Assembly: GCA_963720375.1 (NCBI GenBank)
Contig: CAVRFM010000008.1
Location: 71,161-135,160, forward strand
Direction of reading: 5' to 3'
Source of the DNA: JAPLHP01 sp963720375
GTDB taxonomy: Bacteria; Chloroflexota; Dehalococcoidia; UBA2247; RBG-13-53-26
DNA: 64,000 nucleotides
Shown here: positions 49,828 to 59,164 of the stretch, piece after piece
How positions within the stretch are numbered: position 1 is the first letter of the stretch
Layout of the letters: the number at the start of each line of letters is the position of its first letter
Position numbers and translations under genes: made by a program
Notes under the pieces: model-generated
Told to the model about the DNA's origin: nothing
Databases searched by the model: none
What the model saw: only the letters and a program-made list of their open reading frames with translations

Positions 49828-51124
49828 ATGATTGAGCGGTATTCCAGACCAGCCATGAAAAAGGTCTGGTCAGACGAGAGCAAATTCCACAAATGGCTCC
49901 AGGTAGAGATCGCCGTCTGCGAGGCCTGGGCAGAGCTGGGGGTTATTCCCAAAGAAGAGCTACCAAAGATAAAGAAGGCCCGCTTCGACCAGAAGCGCTT
50001 CGATGAAACCCTCAAGGTGACCCATCACGATGTGACGGCCTTCCTCAACACAGTGGCCGAGAGCCTCGGTGAAGAAAGCCGCTTTATCCATCTGGGGCTG
50101 ACCTCCTCCGACATCATGGACACCGCCCTCAGCCTCCAGTTGCTGGAGGCTGCCGATATCCTGGCGCCAGGATATCGGCGAACTCACGACTGTCCTGCGA
50201 AAAAGGGCCATTGAACACAAACATACCATCATGATAGGGCGCACCCACGGCGTCCATGCGGAGCCCATCACCTTCGGGCTCAAGCTGGCGATCTGGGTGG
50301 AAGAGATGAAGCGGAATGCTCACCGCCTGGCTGAAGCCAGAAAGGTTATCGGGGTAGGCAAAATCTCCGGAGCCGTAGGCACCTATGCCACAGTGCAGCC
50401 AGAGGTGGAACAGATAGCCTGCACCAAACTGGGACTTGAGCCGGCTCCCGTCTCCAGTCAGGTTCTACAACGGGACCGCCACGCCCAGTTTGTCACCACT
50501 CTGGCCATCATCGCCGGCTCCCTGGAGAAATTCGCCACCGAAATCCGGGCACTTCAAAAGACCGAAGTTCTTGAGGCAGAGGAGCCCTTCGAACCCGGGC
50601 AAACAGGCAGTTCCGCCATGCCGCATAAGCGCAATCCGGAGCTTTGCGAGCGCATCTGCGGCCTGGCCCGACTCCTGCGGGGCTATGCCCTCACCTCAAT
50701 GGAGAATATCCCCCTGTGGCATGAGCGCGACATCAGCCACTCCTCCGCCGAGCGCATCATCCTGCCCGATTCCTGCCTGGCGCTGGACTACATCCTGAGC
50801 CTCTTTATCAAAATCATGAGCGGCCTTCAGGTCTATCCTCAGCGCATGAAAGAGAACCTCGAGCTTACCGGCGGGCTGATCTTCTCTCAGCGAGTGCTGC
50901 TGGCCCTCATTGACAAAGGCCTCACCCGCCAGAAGGCCTACGAACTGGTGCAGCGCAATGCTATGAAGGCCTGGAGGGAAAGAGGTGATTTCCTGCAGCT
51001 TCTGGAGGATGATGCGGATGTTACTGCCCATCTGCCAGCAGCAGAGTTGGAGTCACTTTTCAATTATGACTACTACCTGAAGCATATAGATCAGATCTTC
51101 CAGCGACTGGAATTGGGGAAATAG
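49828..51124 (+). pseudogene. purB: Adenylosuccinate lyase, interrupted by one extra base
   Basis: Cleaves SAICAR and adenylosuccinate in purine synthesis. The N-terminal part (IERYSRPAMKKVWS to LGLTSSDIMDTALSLQLLEA) ends in LAPGYRRTHDC and stops at 50214. If one base near 50167 is removed, the protein reads AADILAQDIGELTTVLRKRA and joins MIGRTHGVHAEPITFGLKLA without a gap. The catalytic serine loop GSSAMPHKRNPELCE is intact near 50610. The extra base lies at the centre of a perfect 22-bp palindrome (50155-50176). Since the rest is perfect, the gene is probably intact in the cell or only recently broken. Confidence 0.9.
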
Positions 51125-51148
51125 TCTAAAGAAGGAAGTTAGAGAAAG

Positions 51149-51964
51149 ATGCCTGAACTACCAGAAGTAGAGACCATAAAGAATGCCCTCATTCCTGATG
51201 TAGTAGGTCGTCGTTTTGACAAGGTCACCCTGCTCTGGCCGGATCTGGTCCGTCAGCCATCACCCGAAAAGTTTCGCCAACGGCTCACCGGTCAGACGGT
51301 AAAGGATATTCGCCGCAGAGGGAAATATCTGCTCTTTGACCTGACCAATGACAACAAGTTGATCCTGCATCTCAAAATGACCGGCTGCCTGCTGCTTCAG
51401 CCCTCTCCTACCACCCCCGAATCCCACAGTAGGGTCATATTACATCTGGACAATGACACTGACCTTCACTTCTTCGACCAGCGTAAGTTCGGGGCCATGT
51501 GGCTGGTGGCAGACGAAAAGGACGTCACTGGCACGCTCGGCCCCGAGCCACTGGACCGCCGCTTCACTGCATGGGCTCTGCGCAAAGCCCTGTCACAACA
51601 TAATACCCCTATAAAGGTTTTGCTCTGCGACCAGACCGTCATCGCCGGGATCGGCAACATGTATGCCGACGAAGCCCTCTTCGAAGCCCGGATCCATCCG
51701 CTGAGGAAAGCGAAAGATATATCTACGGGGGAAAATGAGCGCCTCTACAGGGCTATTGTCCACGTATTGATTGAAGCCATCGCTCGCTGCGGCGCCAGCA
51801 TCAACACCTATCAACAGCCCAACGGCGAGCCGGGGTTCGCCCACCTCTTTTTCAAAGTCGCCCACCGCCGCGGAGAGCGATGTTACAGCTGCGATACTCC
51901 AATCGAGCGGATTTCTTTACGCGGGCGGGGCGCCTATTTCTGCCCTAAGTGCCAGGTAATCTGA
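51149..51964 (+). CDS. mutM: Formamidopyrimidine-DNA glycosylase
   Basis: Base-excision repair enzyme for 8-oxoguanine and formamidopyrimidines. It has 271 residues. The N-terminal PELPEVETI supplies the catalytic Pro and Glu, with the lysine in RRRGKYLLF near 57. The helix-two-turn-helix region has AGIGNMYADEALF near 170. The C-terminal zinc finger is CYSCDTPIERIS...YFCPKC. AGGAAG before the ATG. It follows purB on the same strand. Confidence 0.96.
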   Translation: MPELPEVETIKNALIPDVVGRRFDKVTLLWPDLVRQPSPEKFRQRLTGQTVKDIRRRGKYLLFDLTNDNKLILHLKMTGCLLLQPSPTTPESHSRVILHLDNDTDLHFFDQRKFGAMWLVADEKDVTGTLGPEPLDRRFTAWALRKALSQHNTPIKVLLCDQTVIAGIGNMYADEALFEARIHPLRKAKDISTGENERLYRAIVHVLIEAIARCGASINTYQQPNGEPGFAHLFFKVAHRRGERCYSCDTPIERISLRGRGAYFCPKCQVI

Positions 51965-51976
51965 TCGCTGGTATGG

Positions 51977-52255
51977 CTAGTCCCCCAGTTCCACGATGGT
52001 AACACCATCGCCGCCCTCCCACGACCAGCCTGATCGAAAGGATTTGACCAAGCTCTGTTTTGGCAACCACGCCCGAATCTTGCTCCTTAAAGCCCCGGTT
52101 CCCTTACCATGAACTATCCGGACAACAGGCACACCAGTGCAATAAGCTTCATACAGGAACTGCTCCGCCTTCACTATAGCCTCGTCGGTAGTGAAGCGGT
52201 GCAAATCCAACTCGGGATATGACGATGCCGATGGACCCATGTCCTCCCCAATCAC
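51977..52255 (-). CDS. Stand-alone Smr-domain protein
   Basis: A 92-residue Smr domain, as found at the end of MutS2, here on its own. The motifs LDLHRFTTDEAIVKA (LDLH) and VRIVHGKGTGALRSKI (HGKG) are intact, and the protein ends with GDGVTIVELGD. Smr domains bind or nick branched nucleic acids or RNA. Starts at 52255 or 52240 are both close to G-rich sites. It converges with mutM. Alone, it may act on collided ribosomes or DNA junctions, but this is inference. Confidence 0.88.
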   Translation of the reverse strand: MIGEDMGPSASSYPELDLHRFTTDEAIVKAEQFLYEAYCTGVPVVRIVHGKGTGALRSKIRAWLPKQSLVKSFRSGWSWEGGDGVTIVELGD

Positions 52256-52485
52256 TCCAGACTCAATCCCCTGAGAGGGCTAATTCTACAGGCCAGCCTG
52301 ATGTCAGTCAAAGTCAAAGGATGAGATTTAGCCTGGTATTCTTGCGATACTAACCGTAGCCCCTATAGTGATGGGGGTGACAAAGATACGACAGGGCCCA
52401 CAGGTTAAGGTGTTTCTCAGCTCATGCTTGTGGAGGCCCAGGTGCAGTTATATAATCTAGGCTGGTTTGCAGCGGAACTCAAACA

Positions 52486-53655
52486 ATGGACAGGACGAAA
52501 CGAACAAAACCTAAAGAAAACGTCACATCGTCGAAGGCCCTTCATTACCACCGTTTGGTAATCAAACTTGGCACCAATCTGCTCACCGGTGGTACCGGAC
52601 GCCTTGATCCTGACACGATGACACATCTGGTAGGCCAGGTAGCCAAGCTGCATCAGCAGGGCCATGAGATAATCCTTGTTTCCTCCGGCGCTATTGCTGC
52701 CGGCAGAGACAAGTTGAGACTCAAACGGGACCGCAAGGACATCCCCTTCAGACAGGTACTGGCTGCAGTAGGGCAGGGTTGCCTGATGCACACCTATGAG
52801 CAACTCTTCGACAAACACGGCATCGTTGTCGCCCAGGCTTTGCTCACCAAAGCCGACCTCTCGGACCGTGCCGGCTATCTTAATGCCCGCAACACCCTTC
52901 TATCCTTGCTTGACTTAAGGGTAGTGCCCATCATCAATGAAAACGATGTAGTAGCCACCGACGAGATCAAAGAGGCCAAATTCGGGGACAACGATAACCT
53001 TTCTGCCATGGTGGCCAACCTGGTGGACGCCAATCTCCTGATACTGCTCAGCGATGTTGCCGGGCTCTATACAGCGGACCCCCGCCTTGATTCCAAAGCC
53101 AGACTCATTCCCACAGTGAAGAGGATCGATGCCGATATTGAGCGCATAGCTGGCGGCGCCGGCACGAGCCGCGGCACCGGCGGGATGGTCACCAAGATCG
53201 CAGCAGCCAAGGTAGCTACCAGTTCAGCCATAGCTGTAGCCATTGCGGATGGCAGCCTGCCTGACGTTATCACCAAGCTGGCTGAGGGAGAATCCATCGG
53301 CACCCTTTTCCTGCCCACAACGACCAAACTGGAGAGCAGAAAGAGGTGGATGGTCAGCAGGCTGTCTTCACGGGGGAGGATTATTGTCGATGACGGGGCA
53401 GCAACGGCTCTCAAAAAAGGAAAGGGCAGCTTGCTGCCCGCCGGGATCAAGGACACAGAAAGAGAATTCCACCGCGGCGACCTCGTCGATATCGTTGATC
53501 TGCAGGGCAACCACATAGCCTGCGGGATATCAAACTACAGCTCATCTGACATCCAGGCTATCAAAGGCGTCCATTCCGAGAAGATCATGCCCCTCCTCGG
53601 CTACGAATATGGCGCCGAGGTGATGCACCGAAATAACCTGGTGCTGGTAACCTAG
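52486..53655 (+). CDS. proB: Glutamate 5-kinase
   Basis: First step of proline synthesis. It has 389 residues: the amino-acid-kinase domain (RLVIKLGTNLLTGG, IILVSSGAIAAG near 67, INENDVVA near 150, FGDNDNLSAMVA, SDVAGLYTADP, GTGGMVTKIAAAK) followed by a PUA domain from about 290. About 22 N-terminal residues before the first strand are polar and unconserved, so a later start is possible. ProA is not adjacent. Confidence 0.95.
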   Translation: MDRTKRTKPKENVTSSKALHYHRLVIKLGTNLLTGGTGRLDPDTMTHLVGQVAKLHQQGHEIILVSSGAIAAGRDKLRLKRDRKDIPFRQVLAAVGQGCLMHTYEQLFDKHGIVVAQALLTKADLSDRAGYLNARNTLLSLLDLRVVPIINENDVVATDEIKEAKFGDNDNLSAMVANLVDANLLILLSDVAGLYTADPRLDSKARLIPTVKRIDADIERIAGGAGTSRGTGGMVTKIAAAKVATSSAIAVAIADGSLPDVITKLAEGESIGTLFLPTTTKLESRKRWMVSRLSSRGRIIVDDGAATALKKGKGSLLPAGIKDTEREFHRGDLVDIVDLQGNHIACGISNYSSSDIQAIKGVHSEKIMPLLGYEYGAEVMHRNNLVLVT

Positions 53656-53805
53656 ACAGATTACCTGCCGGAAGGACAGCCTCTTACCGGACCCACAGTG
53701 CTTTGAGCCTAGGTTTGCCATTCCTCCTGTAATCCAGTCCCTAGTCTCCTATTTCCCATATGATGCTATCTTAAACGCTGATCACTCACGCACCGAAGCC
53801 ATTGC

Positions 53806-53834
53806 TTGACACCAAGTGGCATAAGGCGTTTAAT
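53806..53834 (+). promoter_or_regulatory. Sigma-70 promoter of rny
   Basis: Perfect TTGACA at 53806-53811, 17-base spacer, TTTAAT at 53829-53834 (one mismatch to TATAAT). The start of transcription would be near 53841, which rules out the first in-frame ATG at 53802 as the real start of rny. Confidence 0.75.
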
Positions 53835-53888
53835 ATACGCATCGTAGTAGTCTACCCCCCAGCCTGGAAGCTTCAGATAGAAAGGCAG

Positions 53889-55427
53889 GTGAAGGTGGCT
53901 TCCAACTTAATATTGGCACTTGTTGGCTTGGCTTGCTTCGTCGTTGGGGGTGCAGTTGTATTCTTGGCCAGGCAGATGATAGCCAGCCGCAGAGTTCGCA
54001 CAGCGGCTGAGGAGGCCCAGAAGCTTATTGCCGAAGCACAGGAGAAACAAAAGGCCATCCTCCTCGAGGCTAAAGAAGCAGCCATCAACATGAAGGCCGA
54101 GGCAGAAGCCAGCTACCGTGAGACCCGTACTGAGCTGCAGAAGCTGGAGAGACGTCTCACTCAGAAAGAAGAGAACCTGGAACACAGGGACGAGGCCCTC
54201 CAGCGCCGTGACCACAATATCACGGCCAAGGAAAGAGAGAGCGACAGAACGCGGGTTCGAGTGGAAGAGCTGCGGCAAAAGCAGCAGCAACAACTGGAAA
54301 TGGTAGCCAATATGTCTTCTGCCGAGGCAAAGGAATTCCTGCTCCAGCGGGTGGATAACGAGATTCGGGACGAAGCATCCCGACGGGTGCGCGAGATGGA
54401 AACAGCGGTCAAAGAGGAAAGCGACAAAAGAGCTCGAGATATCCTGTCTCAAGCTATTCAGCGTTGCGCCAGCGATGTGGTGGCAGAGAGCACTGTCTCA
54501 GTTGTTCCCCTGCCAGGGGATGAGATGAAGGGTCGCCTCATCGGACGCGAGGGACGAAACATCAGAGCGCTGGAACATGCCACCGGAGTGGACCTGATCA
54601 TAGATGACACCCCGGGGACAGTCACCCTCTCTTGCTTCGACCCGGTGCGTCGGGAGATCGCCCGTATTGCCCTGGAAAGGCTCATCCTCGACGGCCGAAT
54701 CCATCCGGCCCGAATTGAGGAAATGGTGCAAAAGGCAAGGAACGAGGTTGAGACAACCATCCGCACTGAAGGAGAGCAGGCAGCCAATAGAGCGGGGGTG
54801 CAGGGGGTACCCCCTGAGCTTATCAAAATGCTTGGTAGGCTGAAATACCGCTTCAGTTATGGACAGAATGTCCTGACACATAGCGTTGAGGTCGCTATAC
54901 TCGCCGGTATGATAGCTACCGAAGCAAAGGCCAACATCGAAATCTCCAAAAGGGCAGGTTTGCTTCATGACCTTGGCAAGGCAGTGGACTTTGAAACAGC
55001 AGGGCCCCATGCTCAGATAGGCGCCGACATTGTCAAACAATGGGAGAAATCCCCGGACGTGGTGCAGGCTATCGCAGCACACCATGGGGAGGTGGAGATG
55101 AGCACTGCTGAGAGTTTCATTGTCTCTGCTGCAGACGCTATCAGTGGAGCAAGGCCTGGTGCAAGACGTGAAGCGCTGGAACAATACTTGAAACACCTGG
55201 AAGCCTTGGAGAGCATAGCCAACAGCTTTGCCGGGGTTGAAAGGTCCTACGCAATACAGGCCGGCAGAGAAATCCGCATCATGGTAAAGCCTGAAGAGAT
55301 TGACGACATAGGGTCAATGAGACTCGCACGTGACATTGTAAAGAAAGTAGAAGAAAGTTTGAACTATCCAGGTCAAATAAAGATTACTGTCATCAGGGAA
55401 ACCAGGGCGGTAGACTACGCCAAATAG
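53889..55427 (+). CDS. rny: Ribonuclease Y
   Basis: Membrane-tethered endoribonuclease that starts mRNA decay. It has about 512 residues: an N-terminal helix (SNLILALVGLACFVVGGAVVF), a long coiled coil with EAQEKQKAI repeats (to about 190), a KH domain containing GRLIGREGRNIRALE near 220, and the HD domain with HSVEVAILAG and LLHDLGKAVDFE near 365. The start is GTG at 53889 or 53895, since the promoter lies just upstream. ymdB follows 16 bases after the stop. Confidence 0.94.
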   Translation: MKVASNLILALVGLACFVVGGAVVFLARQMIASRRVRTAAEEAQKLIAEAQEKQKAILLEAKEAAINMKAEAEASYRETRTELQKLERRLTQKEENLEHRDEALQRRDHNITAKERESDRTRVRVEELRQKQQQQLEMVANMSSAEAKEFLLQRVDNEIRDEASRRVREMETAVKEESDKRARDILSQAIQRCASDVVAESTVSVVPLPGDEMKGRLIGREGRNIRALEHATGVDLIIDDTPGTVTLSCFDPVRREIARIALERLILDGRIHPARIEEMVQKARNEVETTIRTEGEQAANRAGVQGVPPELIKMLGRLKYRFSYGQNVLTHSVEVAILAGMIATEAKANIEISKRAGLLHDLGKAVDFETAGPHAQIGADIVKQWEKSPDVVQAIAAHHGEVEMSTAESFIVSAADAISGARPGARREALEQYLKHLEALESIANSFAGVERSYAIQAGREIRIMVKPEEIDDIGSMRLARDIVKKVEESLNYPGQIKITVIRETRAVDYAK

Positions 55428-55443
55428 AGGTGACTAGAAACCA

Positions 55444-56211
55444 TTGCGGATACTACTAGTCGGTGACATCATCGGCAGGCCTGGCAGAAGAGCCGTCCGT
55501 AACTTGATGCCAGGCCTGCGTCGTGATTTGCAGCTTGATCTGGTCATTGCTAACGCTGAGAATGCCGCTGGCGGGAAAGGGCTGACCCCGGAAACCGCTG
55601 AAGAGCTTCTCCAGAGTGGCGTCGATGTCCTCACTTCCGGTAATCACATCTGGGCGCAGAGGGATATCATCCCCCTTCTTGACACTGATATGCCCATTCT
55701 CCGTCCGCTCAACTACGCCCCAGGCGTCCCAGGCCGCGGGTATTTGTGGTGGCAAACCGTCCTGGTAGTCAGCCTGGCAGGGCGCACCTTCATGGGCGAA
55801 GCCGACTGCCCCTTCAGGGCAATGAACCAGCTGCTGCAGAAACTCGAAACCAAGCCTGAGGCCATTGTGATCGACTTCCACGCTGAGGCAACCTCGGAAA
55901 AGAATGCCATGGGACGGTATCTCGACGGAAGGGTCAGCGCTGTGGTGGGAACACACACGCACGTGGGAACCATTGATACACGCATTCTGCCAAAAGGAAC
56001 AGCCTATGTCACTGACATAGGTATGGTGGGCCCCTCCGACTCCATCATTGGTGATGACGTTGACGAGGTAATCAAGCGCTTCCTGACACACATGCCCAGT
56101 CGGCTATCAGTGGGGAAGGGAGCCAACATTTTCAATTCGGTGCTGGTGGAGGTAGAACTGGGCACAGGACGGGCCACCAGCATCATCCGCGTTGATAGAG
56201 AAGCAGCGTAG
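55444..56211 (+). CDS. ymdB: YmdB-family metallophosphoesterase
   Basis: A 255-residue calcineurin-like phosphoesterase that hydrolyses 2',3'-cyclic nucleotides and is often paired with rny. Metal-site segments are LLVGDIIGRPGRRA at the start, NAENAAGGKGL near 37, TSGNHIW near 66, VIDFHAEATSEK near 141 and VGTHTHVGT near 168. The start is TTG at 55444 with a GAGG upstream. The product may help clear 2',3'-cyclic nucleotides made during RNA decay. A PHP gene follows 3 bases later. Confidence 0.93.
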   Translation: MRILLVGDIIGRPGRRAVRNLMPGLRRDLQLDLVIANAENAAGGKGLTPETAEELLQSGVDVLTSGNHIWAQRDIIPLLDTDMPILRPLNYAPGVPGRGYLWWQTVLVVSLAGRTFMGEADCPFRAMNQLLQKLETKPEAIVIDFHAEATSEKNAMGRYLDGRVSAVVGTHTHVGTIDTRILPKGTAYVTDIGMVGPSDSIIGDDVDEVIKRFLTHMPSRLSVGKGANIFNSVLVEVELGTGRATSIIRVDREAA

Positions 56212-56214
56212 ACC

Positions 56215-57049
56215 ATGAAGTTCGACCTGCATCTCCACAGTACCGCCTCGGATGGGCGCTACAGCCCTGAAGAGCTGGTAAGCACAGCAGCCACCCTGGG
56301 GCTGGAGGTCATCGCCATTACCGACCACGACTCTGTAGAGGGAATTGCCCCTGCCCTGAAAGCGGCGCAGGCATTCCCCACCCTCAAGGTCATCCCCGGT
56401 GTAGAGGTCAGCACTGACGTCCCCCACGGCGAGGTTCATGTTCTGGGTTATTTTATAGATTACACTGACGCGGAGCTGATAAAAAAACTGGTAGAGCTGC
56501 GTGGTTCACGGAAGATACGGGCACAGAAGATGATCGCCAAGCTGGCCAATCTGGGAATCCACATCGAGTGGGATAGAGTGCAGGAGATAGCCGGGAGCGG
56601 TTCCGTAGGGCGGCCCCACATTGCCCAGGCTATTATGGAGAAAGGCTATGTCCAATCTTCCAAGGAAGCCTTCGTCAAATACATCGGCAGGGAAGGGCCG
56701 GCCTATGCGGAGCGGGAGAAGATGACCCCTGAGGAGGTGGTGGAGCTGCTGGTGAGGGTGGGGGGTCTTCCGGTCCTGGCCCATCCGGCCGACATGGAAA
56801 ATCTGGAGGATCTCATCCCGCGGCTCCAGAGTGGTGGGGCTGATCGGCCTGGAGGTCTATTACAGTAACTATAATCCCAGGGTAATCCAGCAATTGGCCT
56901 CCATAGCCAACAAGCATGGGCTGATCGCCACCGGAGGCAGTGATTACCATGGGCAAGACAACGCGACTGAGACCCCCATAGGGGGGGTTAAAGTACCTCC
57001 CGAGTGCATCAAGCGTCTCTTCGCTCTCAGCCGGAAAAGGGCACCCTAA
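56215..57049 (+). pseudogene. PHP-domain phosphoesterase (RNase AM/TrpH-like), interrupted by one base
   Basis: A PHP-domain protein of the YciV/TrpH group, which includes the 5'-3' exonuclease RNase AM and 3',5'-nucleotide phosphatases. FDLHLHSTASDG is at the start, ITDHDSVEG near residue 39 and PGVEVSTD near 62. LAHPADMENLEDLIPRLQ then runs into a frame change at about 56830. One base removed gives VVGLIGLEVYYSNY and TGGSDYHGQDN, the last metal histidine, ending at 57049. The alignment is gap-free after this correction. It follows rny-ymdB by 3 bases, a natural RNA-decay partnership. Confidence 0.85.
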
Positions 57050-57067
57050 CCATCAAACGATCTGCGA

Positions 57068-57571
57068 ATGAAATGCGCCGCTCATCCTAATGTAGAGACC
57101 AACCTGGCCTGCGGAAAATGCGGCATCCCCATCTGTCCCAAGTGCCTGGTGCAGACCCCTGTAGGTGCCCGGTGCAGAGACTGCGCCAGGGTCAAGCGTC
57201 TGCCCACCTACCAGATCAAACCTCTCCAATACCTCAAGGCTGCCGGTCTGGGGTTGGTTCTGGCTGTCGCCATTGGCATAGCCTGGGCATGGCTCCGCGA
57301 CCTGATACCTCTGTTCTCCGCCAGTCTTCTCCTCAGCATTGCGTTGGCCGCCGGTGCAGGTTATGCGATAGGAGAGGTGATCAGTCGCTCCGTGAACCGC
57401 AAGCGTGGCACAGCCCTGCAGGTTATCGCCGGCGTTTGTGTCGCCTTGAGCTACGTCGTGAGCAATGTGGGTTTCTCAGAGAATGCCCTGACCTTCTTTA
57501 CCTATATCAGCCTGTACGACATCCTGGTGCTGGCAGTGGGTATCGTGGTAGCAGTCGTCCGCCTGCGCTAG
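57068..57571 (+). CDS. B-box-type zinc-finger membrane protein
   Basis: A 167-residue protein. Residues 1-42 form a B-box-like zinc finger with CAAHPNVETNLACGKCGIPICPKCL and CRDCARVKR. Three or four hydrophobic helices follow (AAGLGLVLAVAIGIAWAWL, SLLLSIALAAGAGYAIGEV, TALQVIAGVCVALSYVVS, YDILVLAVGIVVAVV). Such B-box proteins resemble the N-terminal fingers of bacterial rhomboid-type proteins, but no rhomboid Ser/His motif is seen. The function is unknown. It starts 18 bases after the PHP gene. Confidence 0.75.
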   Translation: MKCAAHPNVETNLACGKCGIPICPKCLVQTPVGARCRDCARVKRLPTYQIKPLQYLKAAGLGLVLAVAIGIAWAWLRDLIPLFSASLLLSIALAAGAGYAIGEVISRSVNRKRGTALQVIAGVCVALSYVVSNVGFSENALTFFTYISLYDILVLAVGIVVAVVRLR

Positions 57572-57681
57572 ACAGAGCGCTGTGCTCTCAGGAGCGATAG
57601 TAGATGCGGCGGCTGAGCAAAGACTCAGCTGCAGTCACAAAATCCTCAGGCGCAGTACCGGCAAACCTCAAGAAAAGCCTT

Positions 57682-58377
57682 TCAGACAAGCTGGGCCGCC
57701 GTCTGACCTGGAATAAGGCGGCGCGCCACCTTGCCTAAATCGGCAGCCAGGTCAACGGCCACGTCAAAATCACCCACTTCATCAATAAGCCCCAGAGATT
57801 TGGCCTTCTCTCCCAGGAAAACCTCTCCCGTGGCCAGTTCCCTCACCTTACCCTCGTCCATCTTCCGGCCTTTAGCCACAACCGAGACAAAATAGTTGTA
57901 AAAGTCGGCGATGAGCTCTTCTTCCTTCCTCTTCTCCTCTTCAGTCGGCTCCCGGTAGAAACCACCCATATCCTTCAGGCGGCCGCTCTTGGTGACATCA
58001 ACGTGGATACCCACCTTGTGCAGCAGGTCCTGCAATATGGGCCTGACAGAGAGGACGCCTATTGACCCCACCACCGCCGTGGGGAGGGCTACAATCTTGG
58101 TGGCAGCACAGCTTGCCATGTAGGAACCCGAGGCGCAGGTTCCGCTGACGAAGGCTACAACCGGCTTCTTGGCCGACAGCCTCGAAACAGCGCAGTAAAG
58201 GCCATCAGAAGCCGTCGCCAGCCCCCCCGGCGAATCGACATTGATGATAACCGACTTGATCCTGCGGCTATTCTTCAAACCTTCGATCGTATTCGTGTAA
58301 TCCCTCAACCTACCGGTACCGCTTATAGAGCCGAATAATTCCCAGACACCAATTCCTGTCCCTAGTGGCATATTCAT
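57682..58377 (-). CDS. Signal peptide peptidase SppA-type serine protease
   Basis: A 231-residue S49 peptidase core. The substrate region VIINVDSPGGLATAS, the catalytic serine in SGTCASGSYMAS near residue 83, and the catalytic lysine in VTKSGRLKDMG near 135 are present. TGEVFLGEKAKSLGLIDEVG completes the family signature. There is no obvious N-terminal membrane anchor, unlike many SppA proteins, so it may be cytoplasmic or tethered by others. A short hairpin at 57612-57627 (CTGAG...CTCAG) lies after the stop. Confidence 0.9.
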   Translation of the reverse strand: MNMPLGTGIGVWELFGSISGTGRLRDYTNTIEGLKNSRRIKSVIINVDSPGGLATASDGLYCAVSRLSAKKPVVAFVSGTCASGSYMASCAATKIVALPTAVVGSIGVLSVRPILQDLLHKVGIHVDVTKSGRLKDMGGFYREPTEEEKRKEEELIADFYNYFVSVVAKGRKMDEGKVRELATGEVFLGEKAKSLGLIDEVGDFDVAVDLAADLGKVARRLIPGQTAAQLV

Positions 58378-58527
58378 TGTTTATCAACTCTCCTGGCTCC
58401 AATTATAACAGATCAAGAACCACGTAAATAAACGGCTTGTGCTCCCTTTGGAGCTATGTCAGCAAGGATGGCACGCCAGCAGCATAACGTGTTATAGTGT
58501 GGCAGATTTGATTTGAGGAGGGGAAAT

Positions 58528-58839
58528 ATGGCAGACGACAGAACTAAACAACTTCTGGATCACAATCACCTTTTTCTTGAGTTACAGCAGGCAACTATTG
58601 ACGAGTATAAGATAGAACAGAGACTCTTGGAGGAAGGGCAACATGTCGAGACTCCTGATGAGGGGAAGGAATTTGCCAAGCTACGGCTAATGATGAGAAA
58701 GGAAAAAGATGTCAAGAAAGTCATCCGTGATTTCCTTGTATTACAGGAGGCCAGTGCTCATGCAGTTGCTTACCTGCTGGCAAAGAATAATGAACGCCTG
58801 ATTGCTCTAGTCTCTGAGAAGCTGGATCAACGCAAATGA
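58528..58839 (+). CDS. Hypothetical charged helical protein
   Basis: A 103-residue protein that I do not recognise. Nearly all of it is predicted helix, with high Glu/Lys (LLDHNHLFLELQQATIDEYK, RLMMRKEKDVKKVIRDFL). The ATG at 58528 has GAGGAGGGG just upstream, a strong start. It has no membrane segment. It stands alone before the tRNA gene. Confidence 0.7.
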   Translation: MADDRTKQLLDHNHLFLELQQATIDEYKIEQRLLEEGQHVETPDEGKEFAKLRLMMRKEKDVKKVIRDFLVLQEASAHAVAYLLAKNNERLIALVSEKLDQRK

Positions 58840-59000
58840 GCATCCTGACATACAAGCCACAAGCCATTCCAAGAACAGATGGGGGCTGCCACCCTCTATC
58901 CAATGCCTTTGCTGACTCCGGAGGGAGCAGCATCAAGACATCGTAGCTGAGCGGCTGTCTAATGGGCAATCGCCCTTGGTAAGCATGGACACCGTCCGTC

Positions 59001-59029
59001 TTGAGTAGACGGGCACACTCTGGTAAACT
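59001..59029 (+). promoter_or_regulatory. Promoter of the tRNA-Ala gene
   Basis: TTGAGT at 59001-59006 and TAAACT at 59024-59029 with a 17-base spacer. The tRNA begins 12 bases after the -10 box, as expected. Confidence 0.6.
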
Positions 59030-59040
59030 ATCTAGCACTT

Positions 59041-59112
59041 GGGGCTGTGGCTCAGAGGGAGAGCGTCTGACTGGCAGTCAGAAGGTCGGGGGTTCGAGTC
59101 CCCCCAGCTCCA
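59041..59112 (+). tRNA. tRNA-Ala (anticodon GGC)
   Basis: A cloverleaf folds with acceptor GGGGCTG / CAGCTCC (one G-T pair) and discriminator A. The D arm is GCTC-AGAGGGA-GAGC, the anticodon stem TCTGA / TCAGA with loop CTGGCAG, and the T arm GGGGG-TTCGAGT-CCCCC. Anticodon GGC reads GCC and GCU. The CCA end is not encoded. TTTTCTGTTT directly follows and may end transcription. Confidence 0.93.
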
Positions 59113-59164
59113 TTTTCTGTTTGGGGAGAGATGCTGGCAGGTCGGGCAAAACGCCGTTCACGTC

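Noticed and set aside
54498..55196. 232-codon frame antisense to ribonuclease Y
   Set aside because: The KH and HD domains of rny cover the same bases; the antisense product shows no domain.
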